Source: Streptomyces cahuitamycinicus (GTDB lineage: Bacteria; Actinomycetota; Actinomycetes; Streptomycetales; Streptomycetaceae). Taken from it: a stretch of DNA of 43,429 nucleotides. A program made the translations under genes and the position numbers. Below the pieces are notes generated by a model that was given only the letters and a program-made list of their open reading frames with translations, ran no database searches and was not told where the DNA came from. The stretch spans positions 1 to 43,429 of the forward strand of contig NZ_POUC01000019.1 of assembly GCF_002891435.1 (NCBI RefSeq), read 5' to 3'. Of this stretch, positions 33,732 through 42,474 are shown piece by piece (the stretch's first letter is position 1; every line of letters starts with the position of its first letter).

Positions 33732-35107
33732 CCACGCTCGCCCGGCCGACCGGGCACGACCCGCGCAGCAGGCTGCGCGACACCCTCGTCTCCCGCGTCG
33801 ACATCGCGCGGAAGGTCGCCGCGGTCACGTCACTGGACCGGAAGGCGCTCGACGCGTGGGCCGCGGCGGCGCTCGCCGCGACCGTGGAACACGCCTGCCG
33901 CAACTCGCCGTTCTACGCCGGCCTCGTCCCGGCCGAGGCCGCCCGGGCGGTCGCGCAGGGCCGCCCGCACGCGTTCGAGGCAATCCCCTTCACGACGCGG
34001 GAACATCTCTCCGCCGCCTACCCGCTCGGCATGCTCGCCGTGCCGCGGCGGGAGGTGATCCGGTTCGACGAGAGTTCCGGTACCGGCAACGGGCGCCCGA
34101 TCGCGGCGTTCTTCACCATGGCGGACTGGCTGGAGAACAACCTCACCGTCGCCGGGCTGCTGGCAGCGGTGCTGGACCAGCGGGACGTCGCCGCCATCGC
34201 CGTCCCCTACGAACTGGCCGGGGTGGGCCAGGACCTCGACCGCGCCATCGAGATCCTCGGGTGCACCATCGTGCCGCTCGGCGCGGCCTCACCGTCCTGC
34301 ACCCCGGACCGGATGGTCGACGCCCTGCTGCGTTCGGGCGCGACCACCCTGGTGTGCTCCGGAACGCGCGCCCTGTTCCTCGGCGAGATCGCCCGGCGCC
34401 GCGGCATCGACCCGCGGCGCGACCTCGCGGTCACGAAGATCCTCATGGCGGGGGAGGGCGCGTCCGCGGCCAAGAAGCGGCGCCTGGCCGATCAGTGGGA
34501 CGCCGTCGCCTACTCGATGTTCGGCATGACCGAGACCAACACGCTGGCCATGTTCTGCCGTCGGCGTGAGCTGCACCTGGTCGAGACACGGACGTTCTTC
34601 GAGGTGGTGGATCCGGGATCCGGCGAGCGGCTGCCGGACGGCTCCGTCGGCGAGCTGGCCGTGACGACGCTGGCGAGCCGGGCCATGCCGCTGCTGCGCT
34701 ACCGCACCGGTGACGTGTGCCGGATCGAGGCGGCGCCGTGCGGCTGCGGATCCCCGCTGCGCCGGCTGCAGCATCGCGGCCGGATCGGTGACCGGATCCC
34801 GGTCGGTGACCGCTGGACGTCGCAGCTGGAGATCGAGGACATCGTCCTCGGCGCCATGACCGCCGGGCCGTACTACTTCGCCTTCGGCATCGACGGGGAC
34901 GTCCTGGAGATCGCCCTGCCGCCGTCGGGCGCCGACGACGCGACCCGGGCCTCGATCGCGGCCGGTGTGCGCGACCGTCTCGGAGCGTCCGCGCGATTCC
35001 GGCGACTGGACACGCAGCGGTTCGAGACGGCGCTGCGAACCTCGGCCAAACCGACGATGCGCAACTTCAGTGCCTACGGGGGAGGAGGGGCTGCCGGTGA
35101 GGGTTGA
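33728..35107 (+). CDS. PaaK-like adenylate-forming ligase
   Basis: The product has 459 residues. It resembles phenylacetate-CoA ligase: FDESSGTGNGRPIAAFF (A3-like P-loop, about 114), YSMFGMTETNTLAM (A5), SRAMPLLRYRTGDVCRIE (A7, YRTGD near 325) and RGRIGDRI (A8). A Cys-rich segment CRIEAAPCGCGSPL is typical of the PaaK group, which may bind zinc. The C-terminal Lys in TSAKPTMRN is a candidate catalytic lysine. It should activate an aryl or other carboxylic acid as acyl-AMP and pass it to CoA, a carrier or an amine. The BtrH-like proteins could be the acceptors' transferases. It overlaps the ferredoxin gene by 11 bases. Confidence 0.85.
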   Translation: MTTLARPTGHDPRSRLRDTLVSRVDIARKVAAVTSLDRKALDAWAAAALAATVEHACRNSPFYAGLVPAEAARAVAQGRPHAFEAIPFTTREHLSAAYPLGMLAVPRREVIRFDESSGTGNGRPIAAFFTMADWLENNLTVAGLLAAVLDQRDVAAIAVPYELAGVGQDLDRAIEILGCTIVPLGAASPSCTPDRMVDALLRSGATTLVCSGTRALFLGEIARRRGIDPRRDLAVTKILMAGEGASAAKKRRLADQWDAVAYSMFGMTETNTLAMFCRRRELHLVETRTFFEVVDPGSGERLPDGSVGELAVTTLASRAMPLLRYRTGDVCRIEAAPCGCGSPLRRLQHRGRIGDRIPVGDRWTSQLEIEDIVLGAMTAGPYYFAFGIDGDVLEIALPPSGADDATRASIAAGVRDRLGASARFRRLDTQRFETALRTSAKPTMRNFSAYGGGGAAGEG

Positions 35108-35345
35108 ACTGCCGCTGCCCACGCGCATGCCGATCGACGGGCGCTTCGAGATCGATGACACGTGCATCGACTGCAAGCTCTGCAACGACCTGGCGCCCGA
35201 CAACTTCGACGCCGACCTCGACAACGACGTCCACTACGTGTGCAAACAACCCGAGACACCCGACGAACTGGAGCGGGTCCTCGACGCATTCGAATCCTGC
35301 CCCACCGAATCGATCCGGTACTCAGCGGCACCTAGCGGGGAGTGA
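35097..35345 (+). CDS. Small [4Fe-4S] ferredoxin
   Basis: The GTG at 35097 gives 82 residues; an ATG at 35127 is an alternative. The cluster site is CIDCKLC with a fourth ligand in ESCPTESI, which is enough for one [4Fe-4S] centre. It also has an extra Cys in HYVCKQPETP. The acid-rich surface (DDTC, APDNFDADLDND) fits an electron-transfer partner. Likely partners in the operon are the Mo oxidoreductase upstream or an oxygenase downstream; which of them cannot be decided from sequence. No ferredoxin reductase gene is visible, so a host reductase may serve. It is close to the TDO-like gene (7-base gap). Confidence 0.85.
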   Translation: MRVELPLPTRMPIDGRFEIDDTCIDCKLCNDLAPDNFDADLDNDVHYVCKQPETPDELERVLDAFESCPTESIRYSAAPSGE

Positions 35346-35352
35346 TGGCGCA

Positions 35353-36822
35353 ATGTCAAGCCTGGACGATCCAGTAAAAGCCGACATGTGCGCCGGCCGA
35401 CGGCAGAGGACCGAACTGGGACCGGTCGCCGAGAGCTACGACCAGCTGCACCGCATCGACCTGCTCGGCGAGGCGCGGGCCGCACGGGGAGTGCCGGAGG
35501 GCACGTACGACTCGACGGTGTGCGCCGTCCTCCAGGCGTCGGAGGTGTGCCTGCTCAACCTGGCCCGGCTGGCGCGCAGGACCCAGGCGTGCCTGCTGGC
35601 CGGCGACATCCCGGCCGCCTCCCGCTACGTCCAGTGGGCCGTCGGATTCCACCGGTTGCTGCGCGGGCTCGGCACCGTGACGTCCGGCGCCCGCGGCATC
35701 TTCGGGGCCGGCGTGTCCGCCGGGGCCACGGCCGTGAGCGTCTCCGAGTCCTCCGGCTACGCGGCCTACGTAGAGGCGCTCCGGGGGCTGGAGGACGTCG
35801 CCAAGGGGTCGCTGCTGGCCGGTGCGCCCGAACTCACCCGCTCCACGATCGCCACCAAGAGCATCGACGACGCGCTGTACCGCGTGCTGCACGGCATCCG
35901 GACCGGCTGCCACGACGCGACCAAGTGGGAGAGCGACCTCACGGCCGTACCCATCGGGGTGAGCCGGAGCACCGACGAGCTGATCTCCGCCGAGACGCTG
36001 GCGCGAGCGGTCGCCGCGACCGAGCTGAACGCGGACACCCTGCACGGCGAGTTCGTCGCCCTGCACCAGGTACCGGAGATTCTCTGCGCCGAGGCGAACG
36101 ACCACCTGGAGGTCGCGATCCGGGCCATCCGGGCCTCGGCCCTGAGCCGGGCGGCGCAGCACCTGACGGCCTGCCGGGAACTGCTCGGTCCGGTGGTCGA
36201 CGCGCAGCGGGTGATGGCCGAGCACCTGGCGACCGGGGAGTACCACGGGTTCCGGACGAACCTGGGGCCCGCGAGCGGCACGCACTCGCTGTCGATCAAA
36301 CAGCACATGTTCCGCGACCTGTTCAAGCACATGTGGAACGACCTGGAGACCTGGCTGAACTCGCTCGGGGAGGCCTCACTGGAGGAGACCGTCCGGGACA
36401 TCGACGCACGCCGCCACGACGACCCGGAGGCGTGGCTGCGGCACGCCGTCGTCGACCAGGCGTTCAAACTGCACTCCGCCCACCAGCAGTGGCGGCACGA
36501 GCACCTGCACATGCCCCGCAACTGCCTGGGCAGCGGCGGCACCAAATCCATGATCGGCATACCGGATGGGCCCCAGGCGGTCTACAAGATGCGGGACGCG
36601 GCCAACGCCCAGCACTCACTGGCCGTGATCCACCGGGCACGCCGCACACCCCTGGCGAACGCCGTGCCGGACTCGCCGCTGGCCAAGCTCATCACCGATC
36701 CCAGCTCCCTCGACGCCGAGCTGATGCGGGTCGTGGGCGAGGCGACACGCGAGTACTTCCCCCAGGTGCAAGAGCAGAGCTACCAGCCGTTCCGGTCCGG
36801 TGCGGCCGAGCGGAACCCGTAG
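35353..36822 (+). CDS. Tryptophan 2,3-dioxygenase-superfamily haem protein with duplicated N-terminal half
   Basis: The ATG at 35353 follows GGGGAG; the product has 489 residues, against about 280 for bacterial TDO. The C-terminal half (about 225-430) carries TDO landmarks: His238 in LHQVPEI (HQxxE), Arg301 in FRTNLGPASG, and WRHEHLHMPRN with His384 at the haem-ligand place, followed by GSGGTKSMIG instead of GTGGSSG. The N-terminal half (about 45-165, LQASEVCLLNLARLARRTQA) looks like a degenerate repeat of the same core, lacking the His. TDO-family relatives oxidise indole and other aromatics with haem (TDO, MarE, PrnB, SfmD). It should act on an indole or phenol amino acid made in the pathway; this is inference. 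Confidence 0.8.
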   Translation: MSSLDDPVKADMCAGRRQRTELGPVAESYDQLHRIDLLGEARAARGVPEGTYDSTVCAVLQASEVCLLNLARLARRTQACLLAGDIPAASRYVQWAVGFHRLLRGLGTVTSGARGIFGAGVSAGATAVSVSESSGYAAYVEALRGLEDVAKGSLLAGAPELTRSTIATKSIDDALYRVLHGIRTGCHDATKWESDLTAVPIGVSRSTDELISAETLARAVAATELNADTLHGEFVALHQVPEILCAEANDHLEVAIRAIRASALSRAAQHLTACRELLGPVVDAQRVMAEHLATGEYHGFRTNLGPASGTHSLSIKQHMFRDLFKHMWNDLETWLNSLGEASLEETVRDIDARRHDDPEAWLRHAVVDQAFKLHSAHQQWRHEHLHMPRNCLGSGGTKSMIGIPDGPQAVYKMRDAANAQHSLAVIHRARRTPLANAVPDSPLAKLITDPSSLDAELMRVVGEATREYFPQVQEQSYQPFRSGAAERNP

Positions 36823-36833
36823 GAGCGCGGACG

Positions 36834-38336
36834 GTGACCACCACAGGATCCAAGCCCTCTGACAGCGTCATGCCCCCCGACGAGATCACCCTGCTGCCGG
36901 GCTCCTCCGGCGGAGCCTGGCGAGGGAGCGAGTACGCCGCCAGCCTCAAGGACGAGCGGGAGGTCTGGTGCGACGGACGCCGGGTCGACGTGACCGGCGA
37001 CCCGGGCTTCCGGCCCATGCTGTCCACGCTGGCCGGCCTCTACGACGCCCAGCACCTGCCCGGCCGGGCACAGGAGATGCTCCACCGGTCGGACACGTCC
37101 GGCAACCTCGTCAGCCTGTCGTACCTGGCGCCGGCCGACCGGGACGGCCTCAGCCGCAAGTGGGTCAACTCCCACCGGTGGGCGGAGGCCTCCTACGGCC
37201 AGCTCTCCCGGATACCCGACTTCATGTCGAACGTCGTGGTCGGCCTGTACGACTACCGTTTCGAACTGGCCGAAGTGGACCCCGAGTTCGGGCGCAACGC
37301 CGAGAACTACTACCACTACTGCCGCGAGAACGATCTCACGCTGACGCACGGCCTGGGCGACCCGCAGATCGACCGTTCCTCGACCCCCGCCGACCGGCCG
37401 GAACTGGGACTGAGGGTGGTGCGGCGCGGGGCCGACGGCATCGTCGTGCGGGGAGCCAAACAGATCGCCACCCTCGCGCCGTACGCCCACGAGGTGCTCA
37501 TCTACCTCTCTCCCGCGAACTACCTGCGCGAAGACCCCAGCTATGTCTGCTGGTTCGCCGCTCCGCTGGCGACTCCGGGCCTTCGCGTCCTGTGCCGCAG
37601 GTCGTACGCCGACGGCTCCGGCGGCCTCTCGGCGCGCTTCGACGAGCAGGACGCCATGCTGGTGTTCGACGATGTGTTCATCCCGATGGACCGGGTCTTC
37701 CTGCTCGACGACTCCCAAGCGGCCGTCCGCGGGTTCGGCGAGCTGAACAAGTGGTCGCTCTACACCGGCCAGGTGCGCTACTACCACCGGCTGCGCACCA
37801 TGCTCGGGGTCGCGTCGCTGCTGGCCCAGGCGATCGGCGTCGACAAGTTCCGGCAGGTCACGGATCTTCTCGGCGAACTCACCTCGTACGTCGAGATCGT
37901 CAGGCTCGGCCTGGCCGCGATCGACGCCGAGTGCCGGCCCACCTCCTCCGGGCTGCTCGCCCCCGGCTCGACGGCCGCGCTCGACGCCGTCGCCGGACGC
38001 TTCTCCACGCGGGGCTCGGAGATCATCCGGCAGATCGGCGCGTCCGGACTGATCATGCAGCCCTCGGACGCGGACCTGGGCACCTCCGAGCTGCGCGCGG
38101 TGCTGGACACCTACATGTGCGGGCGCGAGATGAGCGTGGACGAGAAGTCCCGGATCTTCCGGCTCGCCGCCGATCTGGCCGTCGACCGTTTCGGGATGCG
38201 CCAGGAGCTGTACGAGACGTGGAACCGCGGTGATCCCGCCCGGGTCCGCTCGATGCTCTACGCCCGATATCCCGACCTGCAGCGCTGCGAAACCCAGGCC
38301 CGCGATCTGGCCGAAGGGCGGAACTACACCACATGA
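36834..38336 (+). CDS. HpaB-like FADH2-dependent monooxygenase
   Basis: The GTG at 36834 follows AGGAG by 8 bases; the product has 500 residues. It is the large component of 4-hydroxyphenylacetate 3-hydroxylase type: YAASLKDEREVWCDGRRVDV, YRFELAEVDPEFGRNAENYY, RENDLTLTHGLGDPQIDRSS, GIVVRGAKQIATLAPYAHEV and MLVFDDVFIPMDRVF. Related enzymes in clusters ortho-hydroxylate phenols (SgcC). It needs reduced flavin from a separate reductase. No stand-alone HpaC gene is present, but the next gene ends in a flavin reductase domain, and overlaps this one by 4 bases. The likely substrate is a phenolic or indolic intermediate. Confidence 0.88.
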   Translation: MTTTGSKPSDSVMPPDEITLLPGSSGGAWRGSEYAASLKDEREVWCDGRRVDVTGDPGFRPMLSTLAGLYDAQHLPGRAQEMLHRSDTSGNLVSLSYLAPADRDGLSRKWVNSHRWAEASYGQLSRIPDFMSNVVVGLYDYRFELAEVDPEFGRNAENYYHYCRENDLTLTHGLGDPQIDRSSTPADRPELGLRVVRRGADGIVVRGAKQIATLAPYAHEVLIYLSPANYLREDPSYVCWFAAPLATPGLRVLCRRSYADGSGGLSARFDEQDAMLVFDDVFIPMDRVFLLDDSQAAVRGFGELNKWSLYTGQVRYYHRLRTMLGVASLLAQAIGVDKFRQVTDLLGELTSYVEIVRLGLAAIDAECRPTSSGLLAPGSTAALDAVAGRFSTRGSEIIRQIGASGLIMQPSDADLGTSELRAVLDTYMCGREMSVDEKSRIFRLAADLAVDRFGMRQELYETWNRGDPARVRSMLYARYPDLQRCETQARDLAEGRNYTT

Positions 38337-41300
38337 GTCTCGACAGCATCCGGCTGGAGGGCGTCACGACCCACAACCTCAAGTCGGTCGACGTCTCCTT
38401 CCCCAAGGGGAAGCTGGTCGTCGCCGCGGGCGTCTCCGGGTCGGGCAAGTCGTCCCTGGTCATCGACACCCTCTTCGAACACTCGAAGACGCTCTACCTG
38501 GGGGCCCTGTCCAGCAAGTCCCTCGACATGGGCGACGGCGACTACCAGTTCGACCGGATCGCTGGGACGCAACCCCCGGTGGCACTGCGCCAGCGTGACG
38601 GCGGCTACTCCAACCCCCGCTCGACCGTGGGGACCCTCACCGGACTCGACGGGCTGTACCGGCTGTTGTTCGGCGCAGGGTCCCGGCCGGTCTGCCCGGC
38701 CTGTCTCGGCCCGACCGGCCCGGGCCTGTTCTGCGACGACTGCGGCTGCTTCGCCGAACCGCACTCCGCGAAGCACTTCAGCCCGAACCGCAAAGAAGGC
38801 AAGTGCCTTCAGTGCGACGGCATCGGCGAACTCGTCGGCTTCTCGCTGGAGAAGATCATCCCGGACCGGTCGAAGACGCTCACCGAGATCTGGGACGGTG
38901 CCGACCCCGGCACGTTCGCCGTTCCCAACGTGCGCAAGGCCTTCGAGGCGATGGCCGCGGACATCGGCCTGGACCTCGCCCTGCCGTTCGAGAAGCTGAG
39001 CCCGGAGCAGACCGAGCGGGTGCTGCACGGCTCGGACACGATCTACACGCTCAAGATCCGCAAGGTCACCAACGACTTCCGCTTCGAGGGCATCCTGGGC
39101 TTCCTGGAACGCGCGTACCGCAACGCGTCGTCGGCCGCCCGCAAGAACGCCTTCACCAACTATCTCGGACGGGAAGTCTGCCCCGCGTGCAACGGAGGGA
39201 GGCTGCGCCCCGAGTCGCTCAGGGCGACGGTGGCCGGGCACACCTTCCACGACTTCCAGGGCGACGAGCTGTCACGTTCGATCACCCGGTTGCGCGACGG
39301 GCTGGCCACCGGCGACGTGCCGGCACAGGTCCGCGAGCTCGCCTCCGCGATCGTCAAACAGAGCGCGAACATCGAGGACGTCGGCCTGGGACACCTGCAG
39401 CTGCAGCGGCCGGTCACCACCCTCTCCGGCGGCGAACTGCAGCGGCTGCTGCTGGCGCAGCATCTGGCCAGTGACCTGACCGGGGTCATGTACGTCCTCG
39501 ACGAACCGACCGCCGGTCTGCACGAGGCCGACACCGGGAAGATCCTCACCTCGCTGCGACGGCTGCGCGATCTCGGCAACACGGTCATCGTCATCGAGCA
39601 CGACGAGTCGGTGATCCGTGCCGCCGACTGGATCGTCGAGCTGGGACCCGGAGCCGGATCCCGCGGCGGCGAAGTCGTCTTCGAGGGCCGGTACGCCGAC
39701 CTGCTGGCCTCCGGCGACTCGCCGACGGCGACCGCGATGGCGTCGGACGGGCCGTCGCGCACACGGACCGACCTGGCCGGCGTGCCGTGGGCCGAGGTGC
39801 GGGCCATCACGCGCAACAACGTGGTCGACCAGTCCGCGAGGTTCCCGCTCGGCGCGCTGACCTGCGTCTCCGGCGTGTCCGGCGCGGGCAAGAGCTCCCT
39901 GGTGGCCGACCTCCACGCAGCGGTCTCCCGGACGATCGCCCAGCGGGCGACCGGCGGGGCGGCCGAGAGCAACGACGTCCAGGGAGTTGAGGCCCTGGAC
40001 GACGTCATCTACGTCGAGCAGCGCCCGATCGGCCGCTCCAGCCGGTCCACGCTCGTCACCTACATCGGCGTCAGCGACCACATCCGCGACGCCTTCGCCG
40101 GCAGCGCCGACGCGGTCGAACGCGGCCTGGGACGCGGCGAGTTCAGCCCGAACGTCGCCGGTGGCCGGTGCGAGTCGTGCAAGGGACTCGGACTGGCCGA
40201 GATCGAGATGACCCTGTTCAAGAGCGAGTTCATCGTCTGCCCCGAGTGTGAGGGCCGGCGCTTCCAGGAGCACGTCCTCGAAGTGCGGCTGGGCGGCAAG
40301 AACATCCACGACGTCCTGTCGATGACCGTCGAGGACGCCCTCGAATGGTTCGACGCCAAGAGCAGCCCCAAGGTCGTCCAGGCGCTCGGTGTGCTCAGCG
40401 AGTTCGGCCTCGGCTACCTGCAGCTCGGCTGCTCCACGACCACGCTCTCCGGTGGCGAGGCACAGCGGCTCAATCTGGCCGGAGAGCTGCTCAAGCAGCG
40501 CCGCAACCGCACGCTGTTCATCTTCGACGAGCCGACGCGCGGCCTGCACACCGCGGACATCCGGCACCTTCTGGCCCTGTTCGAGCGGTTGATCTCCACG
40601 GGCAACACCATCGTGGTCATCGAGCACAACGTGAAGGTGATCGCCATCGCCGACTGGGTGATCGACCTGGGGCCGGGCGCGGGCCGCGAGGGCGGCCGGG
40701 TGGTGCACAGCGGGACGCCGGAGGACCTCGCGGACAACCCGGCCAGCGTGACCGGCCGGTTCGTCCGCCGGCTGCGCGACGACCCCGCCGCGACGCCGGT
40801 GCCCGACCTCGCCCGGAGCCCGCGGTCCCGTACGGCGCCGGACCTCGGGGTCATCGGCGAGCTTCTGCCGCGGGCCGTGACGGTGGTCGCCGGCACGGCA
40901 CGGCAGTCCGAGCGGAACGGTCCGACCCCGTACGGACTGGTGATCGGCTCGCTCACCGTCGTATCCGACGAACTCGCCCTCATCGGCTTCCTGGTGCGCT
41001 CGGGCAGCACCAGCTGGAACGCCATCGCGGACACCGGCCGGTTCTGCGTCAACATCCTCGGCGAGGACCAGCACGACGTGTCCGACGCCTTCTCGCAGGG
41101 CAGGCCGGACAGCCGCTTCGACGCCCTTTCGTGGACGCCCTCCGCCAACGGCTGCCCACGGCTGTCCGGCGCCGTCGGCACCATCGACTGCAGCCTGAAG
41201 TCGACCTACCGGATCGGCGACCACGAGTTCGTCCTGGCGACGGTCGTCAGCGTCGACATGGAGACCGGCACCGACAGCCGCCCACTGCTTCGCGCCGAAC

Positions 41301-41365
41301 GGGGCGACAGCGCTCTCGACGACTACGGGTGGCGCCGGTTCGCCCGGGAAGCGGAGGCCAGGTGA
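38333..41365 (+). CDS. UvrA-like ABC ATPase fused to HpaC-type flavin reductase domain
   Basis: The product has 1010 residues. Residues 1 to about 825 are a class II UvrA-like protein: Walker A at about 33 (GVSGSGKSS) and 514 (GVSGAGKSS), signatures LSGGELQR (about 364) and LSGGEAQR (about 705), Walker B VLDEPTAGLH and IFDEPTRGLH, and zinc modules CPAC/CDDC, CPACNGG and CESC/CPEC. The UvrB-binding insert between NPRSTVGTLT and the second zinc module is missing, as in self-resistance proteins such as DrrC. Residues ~837-1010 form a flavin-reductase split barrel (LPRAVTVVAGTARQSERNG, LIGFLVRSGSTSWNAIADTG, RFCVNILGEDQHDVSDAFSQ). It is likely a self-resistance protein that also supplies FADH2 to HpaB. 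Confidence 0.87.
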   Translation: MSLDSIRLEGVTTHNLKSVDVSFPKGKLVVAAGVSGSGKSSLVIDTLFEHSKTLYLGALSSKSLDMGDGDYQFDRIAGTQPPVALRQRDGGYSNPRSTVGTLTGLDGLYRLLFGAGSRPVCPACLGPTGPGLFCDDCGCFAEPHSAKHFSPNRKEGKCLQCDGIGELVGFSLEKIIPDRSKTLTEIWDGADPGTFAVPNVRKAFEAMAADIGLDLALPFEKLSPEQTERVLHGSDTIYTLKIRKVTNDFRFEGILGFLERAYRNASSAARKNAFTNYLGREVCPACNGGRLRPESLRATVAGHTFHDFQGDELSRSITRLRDGLATGDVPAQVRELASAIVKQSANIEDVGLGHLQLQRPVTTLSGGELQRLLLAQHLASDLTGVMYVLDEPTAGLHEADTGKILTSLRRLRDLGNTVIVIEHDESVIRAADWIVELGPGAGSRGGEVVFEGRYADLLASGDSPTATAMASDGPSRTRTDLAGVPWAEVRAITRNNVVDQSARFPLGALTCVSGVSGAGKSSLVADLHAAVSRTIAQRATGGAAESNDVQGVEALDDVIYVEQRPIGRSSRSTLVTYIGVSDHIRDAFAGSADAVERGLGRGEFSPNVAGGRCESCKGLGLAEIEMTLFKSEFIVCPECEGRRFQEHVLEVRLGGKNIHDVLSMTVEDALEWFDAKSSPKVVQALGVLSEFGLGYLQLGCSTTTLSGGEAQRLNLAGELLKQRRNRTLFIFDEPTRGLHTADIRHLLALFERLISTGNTIVVIEHNVKVIAIADWVIDLGPGAGREGGRVVHSGTPEDLADNPASVTGRFVRRLRDDPAATPVPDLARSPRSRTAPDLGVIGELLPRAVTVVAGTARQSERNGPTPYGLVIGSLTVVSDELALIGFLVRSGSTSWNAIADTGRFCVNILGEDQHDVSDAFSQGRPDSRFDALSWTPSANGCPRLSGAVGTIDCSLKSTYRIGDHEFVLATVVSVDMETGTDSRPLLRAERGDSALDDYGWRRFAREAEAR

Positions 41366-42405
41366 CGACGACCACGTCCATCGCCGCGCACTACGAGCAG
41401 TTCCTGGAGCTGCTCACCCGCGATCCGGTACCGGCCCCCACCGCGGCGGACGGCCGTGAACCGGTCCGCGCGCGCTACGGCGAACGGGTCGACGCCTCGG
41501 GCGGATCACAGCCGATCGTGATGACCCGCGACGAGTGGATCCTGAACCAGATCGACCTGACGCTGGCGCTGGGCCGGCTGCTGACCGAGGACGACGTCGT
41601 GGTCTCGGCCGTGCCGTACGAACTGTCGTTCGTCGGCGCCGAGGTGGACCGTGTGATCGAGATGGTCGGCGCCTCGGTGATCAGCGTCGGGACGAGCGGG
41701 ACCATCTGCCCCATGCCGCGGCTGCTCGGGCTGATCGAGCAGTACGAAGTGACCGCCCTGGTGTGCTCGCCGAGCTTCGCCGCGGAACTGGCGAACCTCG
41801 CTCTCTCGCTGGGGCGGCGGCCGGAGGACTCGACCATCCGGACGATCATCTGCGTGGGAGAGGCCTGCTCCACCGAACGCCTCGACCGCATCGGCGCCGC
41901 CTGGGCCGCGCGGACCTCCGCCCTGTACGGGACGCCGTCGACACCGACGGTCGCCGTCGCCTGCGACCACGGCGCACTGCACCTGTGCGACCACCGGCTG
42001 CGGGCGGAGGTCCGTGGTGGCCTGCGCGGCGAGCTGCTCCTGGACGGCTCACCGACCGGCGAACTCGTCGAGCTGTGGCCGGCCGAACGCCGCTGTCACT
42101 GCGGTTCCGCCAGCCGGGTCCTGGTGCCGCTCGGCAGCGCGGCGTCGGCGGTACGCGGACCGGACGGGCTGGTCTCGACGCTGGACGTGGAGCGGATCGT
42201 GTTCGGCCACAGAAGGCTCGCACCGCACTTCGCCTGCGCCGTCCGGGACGGCACCTTCCACGTGACCTGCGCCGTGGCCGGCCCTCAAGCGGTCGACCTG
42301 GGGGCGATGCGGCGCGCGATCCGCAGCGGCATCGGCGAGGCGCTCGGAGTCGAGGCCGAGGTCACGGTCGTCGGCGTGCAGGACTGGAGTACCGCCACGT
42401 CATGA
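41362..42405 (+). CDS. Degenerate PaaK-like adenylate-forming enzyme homologue
   Basis: A GTG at 41362 overlaps the UvrA stop; the product has 347 residues, about 110 shorter than the upstream PaaK-like protein. Shared core segments are DVVVSAVPYELSFVGAEVDR (matching DVAAIAVPYELAGVGQDLDR), ICPMPRLLGLIEQYEVTALV, ICVGEACSTERLDRIGAAWA and CHCGSASRVL. The P-loop is reduced to ASGGSQPIVMT, the A5 FGMTE is YGTPS, the A7 YRTGD is missing and there is no C-terminal domain lysine I can align. Most likely it has lost adenylation and serves as a partner or regulatory subunit, or it binds an acyl group. The 69 bases to the next gene hold only its ribosome site. Confidence 0.75.
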   Translation: MTTTTSIAAHYEQFLELLTRDPVPAPTAADGREPVRARYGERVDASGGSQPIVMTRDEWILNQIDLTLALGRLLTEDDVVVSAVPYELSFVGAEVDRVIEMVGASVISVGTSGTICPMPRLLGLIEQYEVTALVCSPSFAAELANLALSLGRRPEDSTIRTIICVGEACSTERLDRIGAAWAARTSALYGTPSTPTVAVACDHGALHLCDHRLRAEVRGGLRGELLLDGSPTGELVELWPAERRCHCGSASRVLVPLGSAASAVRGPDGLVSTLDVERIVFGHRRLAPHFACAVRDGTFHVTCAVAGPQAVDLGAMRRAIRSGIGEALGVEAEVTVVGVQDWSTATS

Positions 42406-42474
42406 CCCGTACCCGGTCGCGGCACGCAGCCGCCGCGGCCGATCCACCGGTGGCATCCCGAGGAGACAAGACGC

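Noticed and set aside
38333..41365. Housekeeping UvrA of nucleotide excision repair
   Set aside because: The UvrB-binding region is missing, a flavin reductase domain is fused, and the gene is inside a biosynthetic operon.
42403..42474. Small + frame starting at an ATG before the hydrolase gene
   Set aside because: An Arg/Ala-rich frame without a ribosome site that runs into the hydrolase gene in another frame.
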